The notes below the pieces were generated by a model, which saw only the letters and a program-made list of their open reading frames with translations, was not told the DNA's origin and made no database searches. Source: Stenotrophomonas humi (lineage in GTDB: Bacteria > Pseudomonadota > Gammaproteobacteria > Xanthomonadales > Xanthomonadaceae). Taken from it: 64,000 bases of DNA. Location of the stretch: assembly GCF_001431415.1 (NCBI RefSeq), contig NZ_LDJI01000006.1, forward strand, positions 1 to 64,000, written 5' to 3'. Of the stretch, positions 52,169 to 59,163 are shown piece after piece. The first letter of the stretch is position 1; the number at the start of each line of letters is the position of its first letter. Both the position numbers and the translations under genes were made by a program.

Positions 52169-52458
52169 CGGAACATCCCGGGCAACATGCGGTGCCAGCG
52201 TGGAGCACGCAGGCGGGGAATGATGTCGTCGTCGCTGCCACCACCGGTGGTCTGGGTAGGCTTGGCTTTGGCGGGCGGTGCCGCTGGCGCCGAGTTGGCA
52301 ATACTCACCGAGGCGGCCGGCACGGCCACGCGCTCCACTTCGGCCGGTGCATAGCTGCAACCACTCTGGCCGGCGCCGCCGAGCGCATCCGAAGCCTGCG
52401 CTGCAACCGGCACCAGCAGCAGGATCAGGCAATGAGCGAGGTGGCGCATCGTCAACAT
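52165..52458 (-). CDS. Small secreted protein of unknown function
   Basis: The protein has 97 residues from ATG 52458 (ATG 52449 is possible). A signal peptide (MLTMRHLAHCLILLLVPVAAQASD) is followed by a short cysteine-containing part (SGCSYAPAEVERVAV) and a Pro/Ala/Lys/Thr-rich tail ending PGMFR. I do not recognise a family. Its stop overlaps the likely mtfA start, so the two are probably translationally coupled. The reading frame has normal codon use for this genome. Confidence 0.6.
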   Translation of the reverse strand: MLTMRHLAHCLILLLVPVAAQASDALGGAGQSGCSYAPAEVERVAVPAASVSIANSAPAAPPAKAKPTQTTGGGSDDDIIPRLRAPRWHRMLPGMFR

Positions 52459-52574
52459 CCGGGGGCAGGTGAGTTCCCGATTCTAGCCTGCTTTTTTGTC
52501 TGAATTGGACGGTCAGCTGGGCGCCCCGCAGGGCATGCCGCATAATTTCGCGGTCTGTTGTGAGGAGCCTGCCT

Positions 52575-53540
52575 GTGGATGACCGCCAATTGCTGGCCAA
52601 GCTGGGTGCCGGTGCGTTGTCCGGTGACGCTCTGGCGCGTGAGCTGGGGCTGACCCGGGCTGCGGTTTGGAAGCGTATTCAAGGCCTGCGCGCGGCCGGC
52701 GTGGCGATTGAAGGCCGCGCCGGTGATGGTTATCGGTTGGCGCAACCGCTGGAGCTGCTGGACCAGGAGACCATCTGTTCGGCCTTGAGCGGCGAGGTGC
52801 AGGCGCTGCTGGCCGGGCTGGATATCGGCTGGTCGCTGGCTTCCACCAACACCGATTTGCTGCAACGCAGCGCGCCTTTGCGCGGCGTGGAGGTGCTGTT
52901 GGCCGAGCGCCAGACCGGCGGCCGTGGCCGTCGTGGCCGACATTGGGCCTCGCCGCTGGCGGCACATATCTACGTGTCACTGTCGCGCGCCTTTGCCGGC
53001 GGCCTGTCGCGGATGGGGGGCCTGAGCCTGGCGATGGGCGTGGCCGTGGTCGAGGCGCTGCATGCCCAGGGTTTCCAGGATGTGGGGCTGAAATGGCCCA
53101 ATGATGTGGTGATCGAAGGCCGCAAGCTGGGGGGGCTGTTGGTGGAGGGCGGCGGAGAGTTCGCCGGGCCTGCGCGGGTGGTGATCGGGCTGGGCTTGAA
53201 CGTGCGCATGCCGGCCGCCGCCGCTGCCGATATCACCCAGCCATGGACCGACCTGGACTCACTCGCCGGCCGCCAGGTGTCGCGCAATGCCGTTGTCAGC
53301 GCCTTGTTGTCGGCGCTGTTGCCGGCGCTGGAACAATTCGAGCAACACGGCCTTGCACCATTCCTGCCGCGTTACGCGGCGATGGATGTGCTGCACGGCC
53401 GAGCGGTGCGTGTGGAGGAAGCGGGCGTGATGCATGAAGGTACCGCCTGCGGGCTGGCCGAAGACGGTGCGCTGAAGGTGCGCATCGGTGAGCGCGAAAC
53501 CTGTTTCCATGCGGGCGAAGTCAGCGTGAGGGCGGCATGA
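52575..53540 (+). CDS. birA: Bifunctional biotin ligase / biotin operon repressor BirA
   Basis: The protein has 321 residues from GTG 52575, seven bases after GAGGAG. An N-terminal winged helix (LSGDALARELGLTRAAVWKRIQGLRAAG, about 13-42) gives the repressor function. The ligase domain has the biotinyl-AMP loop GGRGRRGRHW, the KWPNDV core and GLGLNVRMP. It attaches biotin to carrier proteins such as the MCC alpha subunit encoded in this window. A GTG at 52560 is a weaker start. The stop overlaps the coaX start by ATGA. Confidence 0.94.
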   Translation: MDDRQLLAKLGAGALSGDALARELGLTRAAVWKRIQGLRAAGVAIEGRAGDGYRLAQPLELLDQETICSALSGEVQALLAGLDIGWSLASTNTDLLQRSAPLRGVEVLLAERQTGGRGRRGRHWASPLAAHIYVSLSRAFAGGLSRMGGLSLAMGVAVVEALHAQGFQDVGLKWPNDVVIEGRKLGGLLVEGGGEFAGPARVVIGLGLNVRMPAAAAADITQPWTDLDSLAGRQVSRNAVVSALLSALLPALEQFEQHGLAPFLPRYAAMDVLHGRAVRVEEAGVMHEGTACGLAEDGALKVRIGERETCFHAGEVSVRAA

Positions 53541-54274
53541 GCGATTGGTTGTTTGACCTGGGCAATTCACGTTTCAAGTTCGCACCGCTGCACGGCAACA
53601 ACGCCGGCAGCGTGCAGGCATGGGCACATGGTGCCGAAACCATGACCGCCAGCGCGCTGGAAGCCTTGCCGCAGGGCGGCACTGCGTGGGTAGCCAGCGT
53701 TGCCGCACCGGCATTGACCGAGGAAGTGATGCGCGTGCTGCGTGAGCGTTTCGTGCAGGTAAGAATGGCGCGTACCCTGCCGCAATGCGCGGGCGTCACG
53801 GTGGCTTACGCCCGACCGGAGAAGTTCGGCGTGGATCGCTTTCTCGGCCTGCTTGCCGCGGTGCAATCACGGCAGCCGGTGCTGGTGGTGGGCGTGGGTA
53901 CCGCGTTGACGATTGATCTGATGGATGCGGGCGGACTGCATCGCGGTGGCCGCATTGGCGCTTCGCCGACGGTGATGCGCGAGGCGCTGCACGCGCGCGC
54001 GGTGCAGCTGCCGGCAACCGGTGGCGACTACACCGAATTCGCCAACGACACCGCCGATGCATTGGCATCCGGTTGCGATGGTGCGGCGGTTGCGTTGGTC
54101 GAGCGCAGTCTGCGCCAGGCCGGCGAACTGCTCGGTGCGGTGCCGCAGCTGCTGGTGCATGGCGGCGGCGCGGTGCCGTTGCTGCCGTTGTTGCCGCAGG
54201 CCGAACACCGGCCGGCGTTGGTGCTCGATGGCCTGGCGCGCTGGGCAGTGCACCATCGCATCGCAGAGCGGTAG
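53537..54274 (+). CDS. coaX: Type III pantothenate kinase
   Basis: The enzyme phosphorylates pantothenate in the first step of coenzyme A synthesis. The protein has 245 residues. The ATP-binding start DLGNSRFKF (residues 7-15), the RPEKFGVDRFLGLLAA block, VGVGTALTIDLMDAGGLHRGGRIGAS and the terminal GGGA are family hallmarks of the ASKHA-fold CoaX, which is insensitive to CoA feedback. It overlaps birA by 4 bp and is followed 9 bp later by a SPOR gene, forming a three-gene operon. Confidence 0.95.
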   Translation: MSDWLFDLGNSRFKFAPLHGNNAGSVQAWAHGAETMTASALEALPQGGTAWVASVAAPALTEEVMRVLRERFVQVRMARTLPQCAGVTVAYARPEKFGVDRFLGLLAAVQSRQPVLVVGVGTALTIDLMDAGGLHRGGRIGASPTVMREALHARAVQLPATGGDYTEFANDTADALASGCDGAAVALVERSLRQAGELLGAVPQLLVHGGGAVPLLPLLPQAEHRPALVLDGLARWAVHHRIAER

Positions 54275-54283
54275 GATCACCCC

Positions 54284-55051
54284 ATGCTGACCCGCTTACT
54301 GATCGTCATCCTTGCCGTCCTCAATGTCGGTGTCGCGTTGTGGTGGATGACATCCCGTCCGGCCGAACCGGTTGTTGCAGCCCGCGCCGAGCCGGGCGTG
54401 GCCACGCTGGAACTGCTGCAACCGTCACCGGGCAAGCCCGCGCTTGCCCCTGTCGCCACACCCGCGCCGGTAGCAGCCCCCGCCACACCGCTGGTTGCGG
54501 AGGAGGAGAACAAGGGAGCCATGACAGTTGCCGCGCCGGCGGAAGCCAAACCGGAGCCGCCGCCAGCCGCCGCCGCGGTTGTCCCCCCGCTACCTGAGCA
54601 GTGCAGCAGCCTGGGGCCGTTCGCCGACCAAGCCGCCGCGCAGGCCGCGCTTGCCAGGCTGGGCAGTGACGTGCGGCGCCAGCATCTGCGTGAAACTCCG
54701 GGCAAGGCGGCCAGCAGCTACCGCGTGATGATTCCCCCCGCAGCCTCGCGCGAAGAAGCGCAGGCCACCGCCAAGCGCATCGTCGAAGCCGGGTTCAGTG
54801 ATTACTTCATCGTCTCCCAAGGCGAGGAAGCCCACGCCGTGGCGCTGGGCCAGTACCGCAACCGTGAGGGCGCCGAGCGCCGGCTGTCGACCCTGGTGGC
54901 GGCAGGCTTCCCGGCCAAGCTGGTGGTCAACGGTAGCGAGACCCCCGCCAGCTGGTGGCTGGACGTGGCCAGCAGTGCCGACCCGGCCGTGCTGAAGCAG
55001 CGTGCCAGCGCCGCGCAGCAACAATCGCTGAACTGCGCGCGTCTGCGCTAG
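54284..55051 (+). CDS. Membrane-anchored SPOR-domain protein
   Basis: The protein has 255 residues from ATG 54284. One N-terminal membrane helix (about 3-22, LTRLLIVILAVLNVGVALWW) is followed by a Pro/Ala-rich linker (about 30-105) and a C-terminal SPOR domain (about 108-190, with CSSLGPFADQAAAQAALARL and ALGQYRNREGAERRLSTL), then a short tail ending CARL. SPOR domains bind denuded septal peptidoglycan, so it probably acts at the division site. The linker is compositionally simple. It follows coaX closely and precedes tRNA-Thr. Confidence 0.8.
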   Translation: MLTRLLIVILAVLNVGVALWWMTSRPAEPVVAARAEPGVATLELLQPSPGKPALAPVATPAPVAAPATPLVAEEENKGAMTVAAPAEAKPEPPPAAAAVVPPLPEQCSSLGPFADQAAAQAALARLGSDVRRQHLRETPGKAASSYRVMIPPAASREEAQATAKRIVEAGFSDYFIVSQGEEAHAVALGQYRNREGAERRLSTLVAAGFPAKLVVNGSETPASWWLDVASSADPAVLKQRASAAQQQSLNCARLR

Positions 55052-55121
55052 AATGGCGCCCGCGTCGCGTTGCACCACCGACCCGATGCCGGCGAGCCAA
55101 GGCTCCGCCCGCAATACCCAT

Positions 55122-55197
55122 GCCGCTTTAGCTCAGTTGGTAGAGCAACTGTCTTGTAAACAGTAGGTCATCCGTTCGATTCGGATAAGCGGCACCA
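55122..55197 (+). tRNA. tRNA-Thr (anticodon TGT)
   Basis: A complete 76-base cloverleaf with encoded CCA. The acceptor stem GCCGCTT pairs with AAGCGGC. The D arm is GCTCAGTTGGTAGAGC, the anticodon stem ACTGT/ACAGT with loop CTTGTAA (anticodon TGT at 55155-55157), and the T arm has TTCGATT. It decodes ACA. Its 3' end is repeated in degraded form at 62412. Confidence 0.97.
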
Positions 55198-55233
55198 TCG
55201 CCTGGCGTCCAGGTAAGTTCTGAATTCAAAAGA

Positions 55234-55258
55234 GGCTCGCAGAAACGCGGGCTTTTTT
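55234..55258 (+). terminator. Terminator after tRNA-Thr
   Basis: Stem GCTCGC / GCGGGC with loop AGAAAC, followed by six T residues. A close copy of the whole unit lies at 62478-62502. Confidence 0.75.
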
Positions 55259-55544
55259 GTGCGTCCTGCTCCGAGCTTGTGGCCTCGAAAAAGTTGTTTG
55301 ATCGAACGGCCCGTCTCTTGGAAAAACACTTTGCTGCTGCCTGACAGCTCTTCTTCTAAAGGGCTGGAAGCAGCAGTCGTAGCCAAGCCCTCTGACGCTG
55401 GGAGGGGGATCGTGAACTTGCGGTCATGCCCGGCTGTCGGCATGTAGTCGCCATACAGCCATCTTGTCGGGGAAGGTGGATATTTCCCGGACGTAAAAGC
55501 ATGTGTGATTTGCAAATCTCACATCGCTTTTTATGAGGTGGTGA

Positions 55545-55586
55545 GAAAAAAGCCCCGGGGGCGGGCTCGACCGCAGCCCCGGGGGA
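55545..55586 (-). terminator. Terminator of the UspA gene
   Basis: On the minus strand, CCCCGGGGC pairs with GCCCCCGGGG and is followed by six U residues (the plus-strand A-run at 55546-55551). The 550-bp stretch between the tRNA and the UspA stop otherwise holds no gene I can support. Confidence 0.7.
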
Positions 55587-55755
55587 CGGGCGTCATCACG
55601 ACGTTCGCGCAGTCCATGGGACTGCTGGTCTCCTTGGCCGGGGAGATGACCAAGGAGATATCTCTGCCGAAGGAGAGTCAGCGGGAGATAGGGGGCAGCG
55701 ACATGAGCTTCAACCGCTGTGCCACTGATGACGGAGTAGAGGCCAAAATCATTGG

Positions 55756-56601
55756 CTATTGGGAAACAAACAGCGGTATTGGTACTTCTGTCAGGAGGGT
55801 CTTGGTGACACCGCCGAATAGCGATTCACTCAACTTGGGGCGGCTATAAGCACCGAACACCACCATGTCGCATTGGCTGGCCTTCGCGTGCGAGACGATG
55901 ACCTCCGCGACCGGGAGACCACCGGAGATCACGCGCTTGAGTTCGACTTTGACGTGGTGTCTTGCAAGATAGGCGGCCATATCCGTGCCGGGCGCATCGC
56001 CATGCAATTCAGCAGTACGTTCGGGATCGATGAGTAGCAGGGTGACCTCCTTTGCACTCATCAGCATTGGCATGGCATCTGCGATCGCGCGCCGCGATTG
56101 TCTGCTTCCATTCCACGCCACCAACACTCTTTTCCCCACCGGCCGGTCACGCCAACCAAACGGGATAATCAGAATGGGAACCCCGGATTGCCGCAGGATC
56201 TGCGGTGCAGACCAGCTCAACGGTGACCCCGCTATGTCCGGGTGGCTGACTACAAGCAGGTCGCAATAAAGCGCATGCAGGGAGGATTCACTGCTGGATT
56301 CTGCATGCGAGATAACGCGGAATTCTCCACTCGCGTCGTGCCGATGCAATGCCCGGGTCAAGCTCTGCCCTAGTTGAACCGCATGTGCGGCCATGGCCGA
56401 TTGCTGCCGGACGATCACCTCATGAATGGCGCTCCCCTTCGCAAAGCCTGCCTGTATCGGTGCAGGTTCCTGGGTCAGTGCCGTGATGCCAATCAGATGT
56501 GATTTGTGACTGCCGGCGAGTCGCGAGGCAATCTCAAGTACGTGTTGGCCCGGTTCACTGGCATCGAAGAGAACGGCGATGTCTTTCAGCAGGGTGGTCA
56601 T
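55756..56601 (-). CDS. Tandem-domain universal stress protein
   Basis: The protein has 281 residues from ATG 56601 (MTTLLKDIAVLFDASEPGQHVLE), with AAGGA upstream. It carries two Usp folds (about 1-145 and 150-281). The second has the UspA ATP/phosphate-loop-like sequence FGAYSRPKLSESLFGGVTKTLL and ends VPIPLFVSQ. The first keeps the beta-strand pattern but lacks a clear G-x2-G-x9-G motif, so only one nucleotide site is likely. The gene is divergent from a TetR gene with two palindromic boxes between them, which probably control both. By family knowledge, such proteins support survival under redox or energy stress. Confidence 0.85.
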   Translation of the reverse strand: MTTLLKDIAVLFDASEPGQHVLEIASRLAGSHKSHLIGITALTQEPAPIQAGFAKGSAIHEVIVRQQSAMAAHAVQLGQSLTRALHRHDASGEFRVISHAESSSESSLHALYCDLLVVSHPDIAGSPLSWSAPQILRQSGVPILIIPFGWRDRPVGKRVLVAWNGSRQSRRAIADAMPMLMSAKEVTLLLIDPERTAELHGDAPGTDMAAYLARHHVKVELKRVISGGLPVAEVIVSHAKASQCDMVVFGAYSRPKLSESLFGGVTKTLLTEVPIPLFVSQ

Positions 56602-56663
56602 GGGGGATCCTTCGGCGCACTTGCCCCAAAGACAGGCAGGAAATTCTGAATGCGGCAAGAAAT

Positions 56664-56695
56664 AGAATGATCGTTCTAGTTAGAATGATCGTACT
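56664..56695. promoter_or_regulatory. Twin TetR-type operator boxes
   Basis: Two boxes, AGAATGATCGTTCT (56664-56677) and AGAATGATCGTACT (56682-56695), are near-palindromic and repeat with an 18-bp period in the 152-bp gap between uspA and tetR. The pattern AGAAYGATCRTTCT is typical for operators of TetR repressors. Confidence 0.7.
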
Positions 56696-56753
56696 ACATC
56701 AAGCGCTTGCCGTCATGCCTCCACGAAGCCCTATCCCCCCAAAGGTCCACCCT

Positions 56754-57374
56754 ATGAGTTCCGTCACGAACACTCTGCCGGCCACCGAAAAAGGCGAGGC
56801 CCGGCGTCAACAGGTGCTGGATGCGGCAACGAAGTGCTTCCGTCGCAGTGGATTTCACGGCACCAGCATCGCGCGGATCTGCAAGGTCGCCGGGATGAGT
56901 CCCGGCCACATCTATCACTACTTCGAGAACAAGGAAGCCATCGTCGAGGCGATTGCCAAGCGTGAGGAGCAGGACATCTTCGAGCTCGCACGCAAGGTCC
57001 AGGAGGATGAAAGCGGCGGTAATCTGGCCGCTCGGGTGGCACGCCAGGTGCCGGATTCCGTGGACAGGTGTCTGGACCCTGCCTATCTTGAACTGCAGTT
57101 GGAGTTGGCAGCAGAAGCCGCGCGCAATCCCACAATCCGGCGCATTCTGAGGCAATCGGACGCTGTGGTGACCAGCGAATTCATGGCCCTGTCCAATCGG
57201 GTTGGCTTGCCCCACGGATTGGACGAAGCCGAGGTGGAGTTGCGGATGAAGATGATCTCCGCGATTTTCAACGGGCTGATGGTGCGTGGCGCGGTTGGCG
57301 AGAGTATTGACCGGGAACAGATGATCCGCCTGGTCGAAAAACTCATCAGATTCCTGCTTGACGATGCGCCCTGA
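56754..57374 (+). CDS. TetR-family regulator divergent from uspA
   Basis: A regulator of 206 residues from ATG 56754, with AAAGG about eight bases upstream. The HTH covers about residues 20-66 (VLDAATKCFRRSGFHGTSIARICKVAGMSPGHIYHYFENKEAIVE), an almost ideal TetR sequence. The remaining helical domain (about 75-206) has no clear ligand motif. It faces uspA over two operator-like boxes, so autorepression with control of uspA is the simplest reading. A longer frame back to 56499 is antisense to uspA and is rejected. Confidence 0.87.
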   Translation: MSSVTNTLPATEKGEARRQQVLDAATKCFRRSGFHGTSIARICKVAGMSPGHIYHYFENKEAIVEAIAKREEQDIFELARKVQEDESGGNLAARVARQVPDSVDRCLDPAYLELQLELAAEAARNPTIRRILRQSDAVVTSEFMALSNRVGLPHGLDEAEVELRMKMISAIFNGLMVRGAVGESIDREQMIRLVEKLIRFLLDDAP

Positions 57375-57862
57375 CCGCCGAACACGTTGAGGCATGGCTG
57401 CGAGATGTCCATGGCCCTGCAGCACTCGATGTACAGTTCCACCCCGCTCTTGGAGCTGGTCGTCACTTCGCTCGTTCAGTCATTGCTGTCGTGGGGCTTG
57501 GCGAATAGCGCCCGCAATACCTGTGTGTTGCAGAGCGATGGCTACTGAAAGGCTGGACGTGATCCCGCTAGAGCGCTTGGCGATATTCTGAACACGACAA
57601 AGAGCCGCCATCATGCCTGCATGATTGATGCTGCGAACGTTGTTGCTGAGTTGATGCGCGTAGTCCATCTCCAGAAGCACCGGTTTTTTGGCTCCCGAAT
57701 CAAGCTGCTTATGCGTGGGGGGCCAGCCGTAGGACTCTGCGGCGAGAATGTCGTGGTATCGAATGCAGCGGATAGGGCACGAGCCAAGGGCATCGCCGGC
57801 CCTGCCGCTAGATGCTGTGATACTCACAAGGACTTGGTGGCGTTGAGCGGTGCGTGACGACG
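57375..57862. other. Intergenic region of about 490 bp
   Basis: No gene is supported. A minus-strand open frame at 57480-57827 (115 codons) has a plausible mixture of residues but no recognisable domain, no good ribosome binding site and no neighbours that need it. It may be decayed coding DNA within the proposed island. Confidence 0.45.
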
Positions 57863-58576
57863 TCAGTCGTTCGGGGACATTGCGTAGCCGATGTTACGGA
57901 GCGTCGTGATTGGGAGGTGCTCACCGGCCAGATCAACTACCTTTTTGCGTAGTCGATGCACGACGACTTCCAGGCGGTGAGGATCAAAGCCCTTCATGTC
58001 GGCAGTGAGGGATTCGATGAGCACCTCACGGCGTACGGGCTTTCCCTGTGATGACCAGAGGTGTTGAACGATAATCCGCTCGGCGGAATTGAGCCAGATT
58101 CTGATTCCCTTTGGGGAAAGCATCTGCCAGGAAATGTGATCTAGATGCCAGCCCATTCCTGGATTCTGACTGGCAGCATGTTCGATATCAGTGGTGTTGA
58201 TGCGTGAAGCGAATCGGCCATGTCGAATAATGGAGCTATGCAACGTGGCGATCAAGCTTGTGGCATCGACGCTCTTGGGTAGATAGGCATCCGCTCCATT
58301 CTCCAGACCCAAGAACAGATCATCCAGGGAATATCGATCTGCCAACATGATTATCGGGTACTTCCCCACGCGTTTGAGGTGCTTCAGAGCACTGAAGCCG
58401 CTCTCGTCTGGAAGGCTGACATCCATGAGTACCAGCGAGGGCTCGGTTACGAGTAGTTCGCGATACATCTCGCGGATGTTGGTGGCGCGTAGAACCTTGA
58501 AGCCTGCATCGCTGAGACGAGGGGTCAGGACCTCCTCGCGAAACACAATGTCGTCTTCGACGACCAGAATTTCCAT
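57863..58576 (-). CDS. Orphan OmpR-type response regulator with atypical receiver
   Basis: About 237 residues from ATG 58576 (MEILVVEDDIVFREEV); ATGs at 58597 and 58669 are alternatives, the last with GGAAA upstream. The receiver has the acidic pair, the phospho-acceptor Asp in LVLMDVSLPDESG and Lys in AYLPKSVD. The usual Thr/Ser before the fourth loop is replaced by Ala (MLADRYS instead of MLTARDS), and Lys is followed by Ser instead of Pro. A winged-helix domain follows (about 135-237: ERIIVQHLWSSQGKPVRREVLIESL and RNIGYAM). No histidine kinase gene is adjacent, so it may be phosphorylated by another kinase or act without phosphorylation. Confidence 0.77.
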   Translation of the reverse strand: MEILVVEDDIVFREEVLTPRLSDAGFKVLRATNIREMYRELLVTEPSLVLMDVSLPDESGFSALKHLKRVGKYPIIMLADRYSLDDLFLGLENGADAYLPKSVDATSLIATLHSSIIRHGRFASRINTTDIEHAASQNPGMGWHLDHISWQMLSPKGIRIWLNSAERIIVQHLWSSQGKPVRREVLIESLTADMKGFDPHRLEVVVHRLRKKVVDLAGEHLPITTLRNIGYAMSPND

Positions 58577-59119
58577 GGCCCGTGTGCGCTTAGGCATGTG
58601 ATCGGCTGAGTCGGTAAATTCGGAGGAGATGCGCCAGAGGTTGCGAGCACAACTATCTTCTTTCTGCATATTTCCAGCTTACAACACGAAATCACTCATG
58701 AGCGTTTCATTCAATGTGAGCTTCTGAGAGCGGGGTGTGGCTTCTTTCGTGCAATCCATGGTTGGGCGATAAGCCTGCTGGCCATCAACTATTCTTGTTC
58801 TGTTCTTTTTGTGGCGGTCCGGCTAATTGCCGTGAATGCTTAGGGAAATTCTTTTCGGTCAGTTGGATCATTGGTCGAAGTGTGCTGACTGGTTGGGAGC
58901 ATCCTGGCAGCGGCTTGTACTAGCAGGTATCCAACAGATCAGCTCTCGTGCGGTCTCTTGTGCAAGATGAGTTCACTCCCGCAAATCGGGCTTCGTCACG
59001 GCACTGATTCGAGCTGTAGCCAAGACTCGATACGGGAATGCAGCGCTAGAGGTAGCTCTGCAGATGTCCTTGGTCGCTGCATGCACCGCTTGTCCTTGCG
59101 TTCGGTCATTAAGGGTAAA
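58577..59119. other. Lower-GC intergenic region between response regulator and receptor
   Basis: About 540 bp (part may be the response regulator N-terminus) with roughly 48% G+C in hand-counted segments. Short open frames exist on the plus strand but none has a domain or a ribosome binding site that convinces. It is the least backbone-like DNA in the window. Confidence 0.45.
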
Positions 59120-59151
59120 AACAAAAGGGGGCGCTTGCGCCCCCTTTTGTT
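59120..59151 (-). terminator. Strong terminator of the TonB-dependent receptor gene
   Basis: A 15-bp perfect stem AACAAAAGGGGGCGC / GCGCCCCCTTTTGTT with a tight TT centre, 12 bp after the receptor stop. On the minus strand it runs into a U-rich tail (TTTTGTTTTTACC). Confidence 0.9.
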
Positions 59152-59163
59152 CACAGCAGTGGA

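Noticed and set aside
55505..55849. A 114-codon plus-strand frame after tRNA-Thr
   Set aside because: It crosses the uspA terminator and the antisense of the uspA 3' end and matches no family.
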